64,000 nt of DNA. Origin: Heliomicrobium modesticaldum Ice1. GTDB taxonomy: Bacteria; Bacillota; Desulfitobacteriia; Heliobacteriales; Heliobacteriaceae. The stretch's first letter is position 1; each line of letters opens with the position of its first letter. The position numbers were made by a program, and so were the translations under genes. The DNA is taken from NCBI RefSeq assembly GCF_000019165.1, contig NC_010337.2:785501-849500 (forward strand). Reading direction: 5' to 3'. Of this stretch, positions 7,419 to 14,952 are shown piece after piece. The notes under the pieces were generated by a model. It saw only the letters and a program-made list of their open reading frames with translations, did no database searches and was not told where the DNA came from.

Positions 7419-7722
7419 GTGCTGAAGTAAGTGCGAGATAAGCGCCGGAGTAAGTGCGAGATAAGTGCCGAATTCCTTGCCGATCCGTTCGCCCGATAAT
7501 TCCGACACTCAGCCAACGCCCAGCCGACACCCAGCCGACGCCCGACCGACGCTCAACCGACGCCCGACCGACGCCCGACCGACGCTCAGCCGACACTCAG
7601 CCCATGCCCAGCCGACGCCCAACCGACGCTCAGCCGACGCCCGACCGACGCCCGACCGACGCCCAACCGACGCTCAGCCCACGCCCGGCCGACGCCCAAC
7701 CGACGCCCGACAGTTGTTTAAG
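7407..7722. repeat. Stop-codon-seeded 12-bp repeats and 11-bp tandem array
   Basis: Directly at the end of the DUF4330 gene, GTGCTGAAATAA is repeated as GTGCTGAAGTAA, GTGCGAGATAA, GCGCCGGAGTAA and GTGCGAGATAA up to about 7465. From about 7500 to 7720 a second array follows with an 11-bp unit, CCGACGCCCGA and variants CCGACGCTCAG, about twenty copies. The plus strand is open in more than one frame through this array. No gene is supported here. Confidence 0.93.
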
Positions 7723-7764
7723 GGATGCTCCATTTCGAGCGTTTCTATCACAGGATTCAAAGGC

Positions 7765-9042
7765 TCAGACACATCCCCATCCTTCCCCGATCTTGTCCAG
7801 CATAGCCGTCAGCCGAGCATCCCAAGAGTGCTGCCGGGCCAAGGCCATCCGCTCTGCCTGTTTTTCCGGACTGTCTTCTGCGAAGGCGGTCTCGATGGAA
7901 GCGACGAAAGCCTCCGCCCCTTCACAGACCGTGACGATCGGAGAAAAGGGCAACACCTCCGGCAGCGCCGTCGAGATGACCGGCTTCCCGGCGGCCAGAT
8001 ACTCATAGACCTTGACGGGATTGACGCTCATCGTCAATTCATTCAACCGAAAGGGCGACAGGCAGACGTCAAAGCAGCGCACATAATCGGGCAAGACGGC
8101 ATAAGGCTTGCGTCCCAGGAAAAAGACGTTCGGCAGCGCCTGCAACGCCGTCACATCCGTCTCTACCGGTCCGATGAGCGCCAGCGCCCAGTCCTTGTGG
8201 GCGCGTGCCGCCGCAGCGAGCAGCGCCGTATCGATCCAGTCGCCGATGCCGCCGATGAATCCGATGATATGGCGGTAGCCGGACGGGAGATCGGCTGGTT
8301 TTTGCTCTCGGTGATAATCGGCATTCTTAAGGTCTCCGGCGCCATTCTTAAGGTCTTTGACGCCGCCAATATCTTCAGAATCTTTGCGGCCTTCGGTAGT
8401 TTCAAGACCTGCCGCGTCACCAGCCGTCCCGGCTGCCTGAGCGAAGTGCTCCACATCGGCGGCATTGGGCACCAGCAACACATCCGGACGAAAGCGCCGC
8501 ATCTTCTCTTGTAAAGCCCGCGCCGAGGCAAATACGGCGTCGGCGCGGCGGGCCAGATCGCTCTCCATGTCGGCCATGACCGCCGGATCGATCAGCCCGG
8601 TGAAGGCGGCATGATCGTCGACACAATCATAGACGACATAGCGCCAATCGATGCCGGCCGACAAGAGATCGCAGGAACCGGGGAGATAGGTCCACAAGAG
8701 CGGCTGTTCCCAGCCGAGCTGTCCCAATCGGCGGCGCAGCGATCGGCCGAGCCGTCGCTGGTTCATGCTGTTGAGAGACCGCCGCATCCCATGAAAGGGC
8801 AGAAAAATCGGCGGTTCCAACCGCCAGATCCGGCCCGGTTCAACCTCCTCCAGACGTCCGGCGCTTTGCCAGCGCCTCTGCAACAAGTCCCGATTCTTCA
8901 ACGGCGCCAGATAGGTGATGGGAGGATCGACATAGAGGATCCGGTGCCCCCGTTGGGCCAAGCGGACCATCAACTGCTGGGCCCGCGCCCAGATCCCGCG
9001 CCACTCGGCGGCGCCGATACAGACAATGTCCACGACGGTCAT
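7765..9042 (-). CDS. Glycosyltransferase, GT4-like (TuaH-type)
   Basis: About 425 residues. N-terminal Rossmann domain with VVDIVCIGAAEWRGIWARAQ, a feature of TuaH-like teichuronic-acid glycosyltransferases; C-terminal nucleotide-sugar domain with GFIGGIGDWID, FFLGRKPYAVLPDYV, DVCLSPFRLN and the donor-binding NPVKVYEYLAAGKPVIST (the EX7E-like region of GT4 enzymes). It should add a sugar to the lipid-linked glycan on the cytoplasmic face. An interdomain linker near residues 225-260 contains a 7-residue repeat (GVKDLKN, GAGDLKN) that looks like an insertion by DNA slippage. The ATG at 9042 has GGAG 6 nt before; a TTG at 9054 is an alternative. It is divergent from the O-antigen ligase gene. 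Confidence 0.85.
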   Translation of the reverse strand: MTVVDIVCIGAAEWRGIWARAQQLMVRLAQRGHRILYVDPPITYLAPLKNRDLLQRRWQSAGRLEEVEPGRIWRLEPPIFLPFHGMRRSLNSMNQRRLGRSLRRRLGQLGWEQPLLWTYLPGSCDLLSAGIDWRYVVYDCVDDHAAFTGLIDPAVMADMESDLARRADAVFASARALQEKMRRFRPDVLLVPNAADVEHFAQAAGTAGDAAGLETTEGRKDSEDIGGVKDLKNGAGDLKNADYHREQKPADLPSGYRHIIGFIGGIGDWIDTALLAAAARAHKDWALALIGPVETDVTALQALPNVFFLGRKPYAVLPDYVRCFDVCLSPFRLNELTMSVNPVKVYEYLAAGKPVISTALPEVLPFSPIVTVCEGAEAFVASIETAFAEDSPEKQAERMALARQHSWDARLTAMLDKIGEGWGCV

Positions 9043-9053
9043 CCTTTGCTCCA

Positions 9054-11069
9054 ATGATAACAGGTGAGGTGAATCTCCTGAATACCATTCAAACGGTTCA
9101 ACGGATAATTGTCAACAGTCTGGCCCGTCGAGGGGCCTTGTTTCTGTTCGCAACAGCGCGAAAAGGGGAAGCCTTCTGGCAGGCGAGCCGCTTTCACGGC
9201 CTGTTGGAAGGCTTCGTCGACACAGCGGCGAAAAGCCTTGCAGCCCGCTTTTTAGGCGGCGATCCCACGGCACGGCTGGCTTCGCGCCTCGCTTCGTCAG
9301 ACATCATAACATCGCTCAGAGAGCCCGGCCGAAAAATCGAGCAATCCCGTCAAGCCTTAATCGACGGCACCCGGGCCTTCGCCGAAGGCAGCATCGCCGC
9401 CGCTATCCTGCGCCACCTCGCCTGCCCCGAAGGCTGGCAACTGGCAGGACTGAGCCGAGCCGGCCTGGCTTTTTTGGCAGGGCTCTTTCTCGTCTTCGCG
9501 TCCCTCGGCGCCCTCTCCCTGAAGACGGGCCTGCTGTTGACCCTGTCGATCGTGCTGCTCTTTTTCCTGTCCCGTTCCCCTGTCACCATCGCCGAGATCT
9601 GGGCCGACTCCCTCCCGGGGCGCCTGTTCCGCTCTATTTTGCCGGAAGAACTGGTTCCGAGAGATGACCACTACCCGGTGGCGCCGCCGTTAAAAGGCGC
9701 CGGCGCTGCCGCGATGTACCTGTTGCTCTTCGCCCTCGGCGCTGTTCTGGCCCTTCTCTCGATAAAATGGCAAAACCTGCTGGTCCTGGCGCTGCCGGCT
9801 GTCCTGCTGGCGCCGGCCTTGCTCTTCCTGCGGCCGGAGTTAGGGCTGTTGGGGCTGATCGGCTATTCGGTCGTCGATTGGTGGATGCGGATGAAGCCGA
9901 ATTTGCTGACCAGCGTCTGGGATGACCTCCTGCTGGCGTCGCTCGCTGCCGCCCTGATCGGCCAGTGGGTGACGAAACGGGACTTCCGCTGGCGCATCCA
10001 CCCCACCTTCTTCGCCCTCACCGCTTTCATCTCACTGCTGCTTTTTCTCTTCCTCATCGATTCCACCTACCCGCGGCTCTCGGTGCCCCTCGACGGCCTG
10101 CGCGTCATCGTCCAGCACATGCTCTGGTTCTATATAGCCGTCCAACTGGTCAAAACCCCAAGGCAAGCCGCCCTCCTGCTGATCCTGTTTACCTTGGTCG
10201 GTACAGCCATTGCCGCCTTCGGCGTCTACCAGTTCATCGTCAAAGCGCCCATGCCGGAGAACTGGGTCGACCAGGCGGAGTTGGGCAGCATCACCACCCG
10301 CGCCTTCTCCATCGTCGGCAGTCCCAACATCCTGGGCAGCCTCCTCGTCTTGACGACACCGATCGCGCTCGGTCTGGCCTATCGCGGCAAGACGATTCAG
10401 CGCCTCTTCTATCTCGCCTGCGCCGCCTTGATGGGCGCCTCCATGCTCTTTAGCTTCTCCCGCGGCGCCTGGCTGGCCATCGCAGCGGCCATCATCCTCT
10501 TCGGCATCTTACAAGACCGCCGGCTGATCGCCCTGCTGATCATCGGCGCCATCCTCCTCCCCATCGCCTCGCCTGCTGCGGCCGACCGCGTCAGTTACCT
10601 GCTGAGTCCCGAGTATTTCAAAAAATCCGCCCAAGACGGCCGTCTGGAGCGTTGGGACCTGGCCTTGGAGAAGGTGGCGCAGCGCCCCCTCACCGGCATC
10701 GGCCTAGGGCGCTACGGCGGCGCCGCCGCCGAGAACAATAAGGAGTATCTTCCCCACCGGACGCTCTATACAGACAACTACTACATGAAAACGGCCGCCG
10801 AGACCGGGCTGCTCGGCCTCTTCGCCTTCATCGCCCTCATGGTCTCCGTCCTGCGCACCGCCTTCGGAACAGCCATCCATTCCCCGCCGCCCCGCCGCGC
10901 CCTGGCCATCGGCGTCGCCTGCGGGCTCTTCGGCGTCGTGCTGCACAACGCCGTAGAAAACGTCTTTGAAGTACCGCTGATGGTGACGTCATTTTGGTTG
11001 TGCGCCGCCCTGTTGTGGGAGTTGCGCTCCAACACGCAAGCCCTCACGACAAAATCATTGGACACCTAA
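9054..11069 (+). CDS. O-antigen ligase/polymerase (Wzy/WaaL family)
   Basis: 671-residue polytopic membrane protein. The N-terminal 140 residues are amphipathic and soluble-looking; about a dozen membrane helices follow, and the O-antigen ligase domain is seen around residues 370-600, with the conserved periplasmic-loop pattern (ITTRAFSIVGSPNILG, FSFSRGAWLAI and RPLTGIGLGRYGG). Such proteins polymerise lipid-linked repeat units or transfer them to an acceptor. The start is uncertain: the ATG at 9054 leaves only about 10 bp to the divergent glycosyltransferase; a GTG at 9069 is possible. A terminator hairpin follows the stop. Confidence 0.87.
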   Translation: MITGEVNLLNTIQTVQRIIVNSLARRGALFLFATARKGEAFWQASRFHGLLEGFVDTAAKSLAARFLGGDPTARLASRLASSDIITSLREPGRKIEQSRQALIDGTRAFAEGSIAAAILRHLACPEGWQLAGLSRAGLAFLAGLFLVFASLGALSLKTGLLLTLSIVLLFFLSRSPVTIAEIWADSLPGRLFRSILPEELVPRDDHYPVAPPLKGAGAAAMYLLLFALGAVLALLSIKWQNLLVLALPAVLLAPALLFLRPELGLLGLIGYSVVDWWMRMKPNLLTSVWDDLLLASLAAALIGQWVTKRDFRWRIHPTFFALTAFISLLLFLFLIDSTYPRLSVPLDGLRVIVQHMLWFYIAVQLVKTPRQAALLLILFTLVGTAIAAFGVYQFIVKAPMPENWVDQAELGSITTRAFSIVGSPNILGSLLVLTTPIALGLAYRGKTIQRLFYLACAALMGASMLFSFSRGAWLAIAAAIILFGILQDRRLIALLIIGAILLPIASPAAADRVSYLLSPEYFKKSAQDGRLERWDLALEKVAQRPLTGIGLGRYGGAAAENNKEYLPHRTLYTDNYYMKTAAETGLLGLFAFIALMVSVLRTAFGTAIHSPPPRRALAIGVACGLFGVVLHNAVENVFEVPLMVTSFWLCAALLWELRSNTQALTTKSLDT

Positions 11070-11073
11070 AAAA

Positions 11074-11104
11074 GCCACCCCTGTGGCGGGGTGGCTTCCC
11101 TCTA
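11074..11104 (+). terminator. Rho-independent terminator-like hairpin
   Basis: GCCACCCC (11074-11081) pairs perfectly with GGGGTGGC (11088-11095) around a 6-nt loop, five bases after the O-antigen ligase stop. The tail TTCCCTCTATCCTT is only moderately T-rich. Confidence 0.75.
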
Positions 11105-11162
11105 TCCTTCATGAACTGATAAGGAAAGATTCGGTGATTTTTCAACTTGGGAGGGACGTCCT

Positions 11163-11540
11163 GTGCCAAAACCATTCCTCGCCTGGGACTCGCTGCTGCT
11201 GATCGCAATCAACATCACCCTGCTCTTAGCCGGTCAGACCTTATGGAAAATCGGGCTGCAAAAGATCGGCGGCTTCAGCCTCGCCCACCTTCCGGCGGCA
11301 GCCTTCTCCCCCTGGATCGTGGCCGGGCTTGTCCTGTATGTCATCGCCACCGGCGTCTGGTTTCTCATCCTCTCCCGGATAGACTTCAGCCTGGCCTATC
11401 CGCTCCAGAGCCTCGCCTTCGTCTTCGGCGTCTTCCTGGGTTGGCTGGTTTTTCAAGAAACCATCCCCTGGACGCGCTGGGTCGGCGTCGCCGTCATCAT
11501 CTTCGGCGTCTATCTGGTAGCGCTGCCGGTGAGGCAGTGA
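11163..11540 (+). CDS. EmrE/ArnE-like four-helix transporter
   Basis: 125 residues with four membrane helices, of the drug/metabolite transporter superfamily (SMR/EamA type). The pattern LLLAGQTLWKIGLQKIGGF at the N terminus, SRIDFSLAYPLQSLAFVFG in helix 3 and GVAVIIFGVYLV in helix 4 resembles ArnE/ArnF-type flippase subunits and short SMR proteins. Next to an O-antigen ligase and glycosyltransferases, flipping of a lipid-linked sugar is a reasonable guess, but drug export cannot be excluded. The start is GTG at 11163, with GGGAGG 8 nt upstream. Its last codons (GAGGCAGTGA) open a 13-bp repeat. Confidence 0.8.
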   Translation: MPKPFLAWDSLLLIAINITLLLAGQTLWKIGLQKIGGFSLAHLPAAAFSPWIVAGLVLYVIATGVWFLILSRIDFSLAYPLQSLAFVFGVFLGWLVFQETIPWTRWVGVAVIIFGVYLVALPVRQ

Positions 11541-11595
11541 TATGAAGCAGTGATATGAGGCAGTGATATGAGGCAGTGATATGAGGCAGTGATAC
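11530..11595. repeat. 13-bp repeat seeded by a gene end
   Basis: GAGGCAGTGATAT, made of the last two codons and the stop of the EmrE-like gene plus four bases, is repeated four to five times (TGATATGAAGCAG, TGATATGAGGCAG, three identical copies, then a broken one). Confidence 0.93.
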
Positions 11596-11620
11596 CAGAC
11601 AAAGGCGTCAAGAACATGAG

Positions 11621-11723
11621 CCTAAGTCACGCCTGTAAATCCTTTTGCCAACAAACTGGACAAACTCAAACCGCTTCACTTGCAGGATGATCCTAAGTCA
11701 CGCCTGTAAATCCTTTTGCCAAC
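11621..11723. repeat. Two 32-bp direct repeats
   Basis: An identical 32-bp sequence starting CCTAAGTCACGCCTG and ending TTTTGCCAAC is present at 11621-11652 and 11692-11723, 71 bp apart. The rest of 11724-11915 shows no gene I can support. Confidence 0.9.
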
Positions 11724-11915
11724 CCTGCCGATATGCTCAAGCAAGTCGGGGTTTTGAATCTTTCAAACTTGCCTTTGTTTTGAACCTCTTGCATACAGAT
11801 GTTGTCAGTATGGCCACTGGTTGCTCCATTTTATCCCTGCGCTTTTGGGTTCATTGTACTACAGCCGTTCCTTCTCATCAAGCAGCCGCCCTTGACGGAA
11901 AATGATTTTTATCAC

Positions 11916-11951
11916 CAAAAAGACCGAAAGGTTCACCCCTCCGGTCTTTTA
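11916..11951. terminator. Bidirectional terminator-like hairpin
   Basis: AAAAGACCG (11917-11925) pairs with CGGTCTTTT (11942-11950). The flanking A and T runs let it work on both strands. It lies between the convergent EmrE-like gene and the GT4 gene ending at 12112. Confidence 0.7.
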
Positions 11952-12008
11952 ATCTATAGGATATTAACAAAGTCACAGCCACCAGCTACCGGCGTGAGAT
12001 TGCCTGCG

Positions 12009-12118
12009 GTCTTTCATTCTATAGGGGCCAAAAGTCCTACTCATGAGCTGCTGTGGCCTCATGGTTTGATGTGGCCAAGTCCCGTCTTTCATTCCATAGG
12101 GGCCAAAAGACCTACTCA
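12009..12118. repeat. Duplicated 35-bp segment overlapping a gene end
   Basis: A 35-bp sequence (starting GTCTTTCATTC, ending CCTACTCA) occurs at 12009-12043 and again, with two or three mismatches, at 12084-12118, a 75-bp step. The second copy contains the last glutamate codon and TAG stop of the glycosyltransferase, so the repeat was copied from the gene's 3' end. Confidence 0.88.
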
Positions 12119-13245
12119 GGACCGTCCACCAATTCCCGATAGAGATTCTGCGTCTTCTCGGCCATCCGTTTGGCCGTAAATCGCTCTTCGATCGTCTTGC
12201 GGGCCGCTTCGCCAAACCGTCGCGCTTCCTCCCGGTTCTCAATCAGCCGGAGCAAGGCGGCGGCCAACGCGAGGGCATCTCCGGGGGGAATGACCAGACC
12301 ATTTTTTTCGTTGGCCACGATCTCCGGATTGCCTCCGACAGCCGTCACCACCGCCGGGCACTCACAGAGCATGCCCTCCATCAAAGTCAGGCTGAGTCCC
12401 TCCGAGAGGGAGGGCAGCGCCAACACATCAAGGGCGCGATAGATATCGGCAATGTCTTCGCGAAAGCCGGTGAATAAAAAAAAGGATTCCAGTCCCTCTT
12501 CCCGGATGACGGTTTCAATCACGTTGCGATAAAAACCGTCCCCTACCAACAGGAACCGGATATGGCTGTTGATTTTCAGGATCTCCTTGGCGGCTTCAAC
12601 AAGATACTTGTGCCCCTTCACGGGATGAAACCGACCGACCATCCCGATCAAAGGCGCATCTGCAGCAATCCCGAACTCGACCCGTACGTCCCTGTTCCTT
12701 TCTGCATTGACAAATTTTTCATCATCGACACCATTGTGGATGACAGATACTTTCGCCGCTGCCATCCCTTGCGCACAAAGCCTCTTCTTCAGAAAATCGG
12801 CCACAACGATGGTTCTTTCCGTCAAAGGCGCTGTTATCTTCTCAGACCAATAATTGATCCAGCGGGCCACCCTGTCAGGATAGTCATTCTCCAAAACACT
12901 ATGCACCGTCGTCACAATGCAACGCACACCGGCAAGCTTCGCCGCCAATCGTCCGACTAAGTTTGCCCGTACGCCATGCGTATGAACGATGGCCGGCTGA
13001 AGCTGACGGATCAGCCGGAAAACCTTCCAAAAGCCGGCCAGATCGGCCTTGCTTCGCATTGGCACCGCCGTCGCCTGCACCCCTTGCTTCAAAGCGCGCT
13101 GCAAAAGCGGCGCCGGAAAAAGGCAACAGAGGTGCAGCTCTACTTCTTGCGGTGAAAAGAATCTGGCTAAGTCCAGGATGTGGATCTCGGCGCCGCCGAT
13201 TTCCCCGCCGCCTATGATGTGTAAAACCCGGATTGGCCTGGACAT
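12112..13245 (-). CDS. Glycosyltransferase family 4
   Basis: 377 residues, complete GT-B fold. N-terminal acceptor domain: RVLHIIGGGEIGGAEIHILD and PAIVHTHGVRANLVGRLAAK; C-terminal donor domain: LIGMVGRFHPVKGHKYLVEA, FLFTGFREDIADIYRALDVL and the GT4 signature SEGLSLTLMEGMLCECPAV with the EX7E glutamates. Such enzymes retain the anomeric configuration and use a nucleotide sugar. The ATG at 13243-13245 is taken because GGGGAG precedes it by about 6 nt. It is alone on its strand, with a repeat behind its stop and about 220 bp of featureless spacer before the next gene. Confidence 0.9.
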   Translation of the reverse strand: MSRPIRVLHIIGGGEIGGAEIHILDLARFFSPQEVELHLCCLFPAPLLQRALKQGVQATAVPMRSKADLAGFWKVFRLIRQLQPAIVHTHGVRANLVGRLAAKLAGVRCIVTTVHSVLENDYPDRVARWINYWSEKITAPLTERTIVVADFLKKRLCAQGMAAAKVSVIHNGVDDEKFVNAERNRDVRVEFGIAADAPLIGMVGRFHPVKGHKYLVEAAKEILKINSHIRFLLVGDGFYRNVIETVIREEGLESFFLFTGFREDIADIYRALDVLALPSLSEGLSLTLMEGMLCECPAVVTAVGGNPEIVANEKNGLVIPPGDALALAAALLRLIENREEARRFGEAARKTIEERFTAKRMAEKTQNLYRELVDGPE

Positions 13246-13464
13246 GGACTCTCCCCCATCGCCAGAAGTCACTATTCATTATAGCGAGGCCACAAAAGTA
13301 AAACAAGCATACCGCCCAGGTGACTGCCGCCAGAATACACAGGAAACAGCACTGCTATCATCATCTTCCACAACAGCCAACGCCTTTTACCCGTTTGTCA
13401 CTTCAGCCCATCAAAGGTGGCCTTGATGTTCTTAAGCAGATCTGCCACACCTTTTACCCGGTCG

Positions 13465-13998
13465 TCACTTCAGCCCGCCGCGCGAAGGCGCCCCTTCCCC
13501 GCACGAAGGCGCCCCTTCCCCGCACGAAGGCGCTGCTTCTCCGCATAAGGGCGCCGCTTCCCCGCACGAAGGCGCCGCTTCTCCGCACGAAGGCGCCCCT
13601 TCCCCGCAAAGAGGCGCCGCTTGCCCGCAGAAAGGCGCCGCCGTCTTGTAGACGCCTTGTAGCCGGCGCACCTCTTCGTCAAGGATCGCCACCACCTGGG
13701 CCAATTCCTTATTCGACTCCTTTAATTGCGAGATATGGCTGGCTTGCCGGTACAAGATGACGAGAATGAAAAGGATACCCAGAAAAAAGAGCAGCGCCGG
13801 CTGATAAGCCACCCCCAGATAATCTGCCATCCCGTCGACCAGCCCCGGCCGAATTGCTAAAAATAAAATCGCCAGCGTTCCTGCCAGCCAGTACATGGAC
13901 TCTTTCTCGCTCAGGCGGTTGTTTTTTACCTTATGGATCACATAGAGGGCAAAGGCGGCGGCGACAATGCGGACAAACCAGATCAGCTTCCAGCTCAC
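13465..13998 (-). CDS. DUF2304 membrane protein with cysteine-rich repeat tail
   Basis: 177 residues. Residues 1-115 are a DUF2304 protein: three membrane helices and a short coiled coil (HISQLKESNKELAQVVAIL). DUF2304 proteins are partners of GT2 enzymes that glycosylate a polyprenyl phosphate, and here the start codon GTG overlaps the GT2 stop (GTGA), implying translational coupling. The last 55 residues are seven or eight copies of a 7-residue unit, CGE(A/G)AP(S/L), coded by a 21-bp DNA repeat; this tail is not part of DUF2304 and brings a cysteine every seventh residue on the end of the protein. Confidence 0.85.
   Translation of the reverse strand: MSWKLIWFVRIVAAAFALYVIHKVKNNRLSEKESMYWLAGTLAILFLAIRPGLVDGMADYLGVAYQPALLFFLGILFILVILYRQASHISQLKESNKELAQVVAILDEEVRRLQGVYKTAAPFCGQAAPLCGEGAPSCGEAAPSCGEAAPLCGEAAPSCGEGAPSCGEGAPSRGGLK
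13478..13645. repeat. 21-bp in-frame repeat in DUF2304 gene
   Basis: Seven to eight near-identical 21-bp units (for example CGCCCCTTCCCCGCACGAAG) at the extreme 3' end of the gene, coding a heptapeptide with one cysteine. Confidence 0.93.
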
Positions 13999-14756
13999 CG
14001 AGAACGACTCCCTTCCGGCGCGAGAGCCAAGACCTTCCGATAGGCCCGCCCTTTCATGATGGCGATAAAGATGCTGTAGATCATCGTCGCCAAATACTTG
14101 ACCACCTTAAAGCCCCTGTGCATGCTCTCGCCGTGAAGACGTTCCCGAATCGAAGCAGGCCGCTCGGTCACCCGAAAACCGGCCAAGATCATCAGCACCA
14201 GCACATTAGCATCGGGAAAATCGACAGGGAACTGATTGGGACGCGAATAAAAATAGAAGACACGCCGGTTCAACAGTTGCAACCCCGACGTGGGATCGGC
14301 CACATTCTGGCCCGTCAGCAGCTTGATCAAGAAGGAAAACCCAGCGATACCCAAGCCGCGCATCCAGTTGGTGTGCTTCTTCTTATCGACAAAGCGGGAA
14401 CCGATGACAATATCGGCGCCGGTCTCCTTCATGGCCCGCGCCATATCTATGATGTTGGCCGGATCGTGCTGACCGTCGCCATCGAACTGAATCACATAGT
14501 CATAGCCATATCGCACGGCATACTTAAAACCTGTTTGCAACGCCGCCCCATAGCGCAGGTTGAAGGGGTGACGGAGCACCGTCGCCCCCCGTTCCATGGC
14601 AATCTCTGCTGTCCGATCGCGGGAACCGTCATCGATCACCACCACATCCACCTGAGGAAGTACCCTGTTCAACTCATCAAGGACACCGCCAATATTTTCC
14701 GCCTCGTTGTAGGCCGGGATGATCACCAGATACTTACCAGGCAAAGCGTCTTTCAA
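13995..14756 (-). CDS. GT2 polyprenyl-phosphate glycosyltransferase
   Basis: About 253 residues, GT-A fold of the dolichyl-phosphate mannose synthase group: YLVIIPAYNEAENIGGVLDE, VDVVVIDDGSRDRT, the metal-binding FDGDGQHDP and ADIVIGSRFVD. It should make a polyprenyl-monophosphate sugar used outside the membrane. The C terminus has a weak hydrophobic stretch only. A TTG at 14754-14756 preceded by GGAGGAAAAAGGC is the best start; an ATG at 14801 adds 15 residues and has poorer spacing. It overlaps the DUF2304 gene by 4 bp. Confidence 0.88.
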   Translation of the reverse strand: MKDALPGKYLVIIPAYNEAENIGGVLDELNRVLPQVDVVVIDDGSRDRTAEIAMERGATVLRHPFNLRYGAALQTGFKYAVRYGYDYVIQFDGDGQHDPANIIDMARAMKETGADIVIGSRFVDKKKHTNWMRGLGIAGFSFLIKLLTGQNVADPTSGLQLLNRRVFYFYSRPNQFPVDFPDANVLVLMILAGFRVTERPASIRERLHGESMHRGFKVVKYLATMIYSIFIAIMKGRAYRKVLALAPEGSRSR

Positions 14757-14883
14757 GCCTTTTTCCTCCGTTATTCCCACTCGGTCGCCATGACCTGTCA
14801 TGCGCCTCTAACGTTCTCATTCTAGCATATGATGTTGTCCCATTCTAGATCATGGGAATTACCGATAGGCGTGTGAGGAAAGA

Positions 14884-14914
14884 GAAAGACCGAAGGGATG
14901 GCCCCCCCGGTCGA
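14884..14914 (-). terminator. Terminator of the coiled-coil gene
   Basis: On the minus strand GACCG (14908-14912) and CGGTC (14888-14892) pair around a G/C-rich loop, extended by further pairs, and are followed by TTTCTCTTTCC. It lies 40 bp past the stop at 14953. Confidence 0.55.
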
Positions 14915-14952
14915 CTAGCCTTCGACCCCGTTCCGGAAAACGACGCCTTGCC

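Noticed and set aside
7454-8514. Plus-strand frames through the 11-bp array into the glycosyltransferase region
   Set aside because: Repeat translation followed by the antisense of a well-supported gene.
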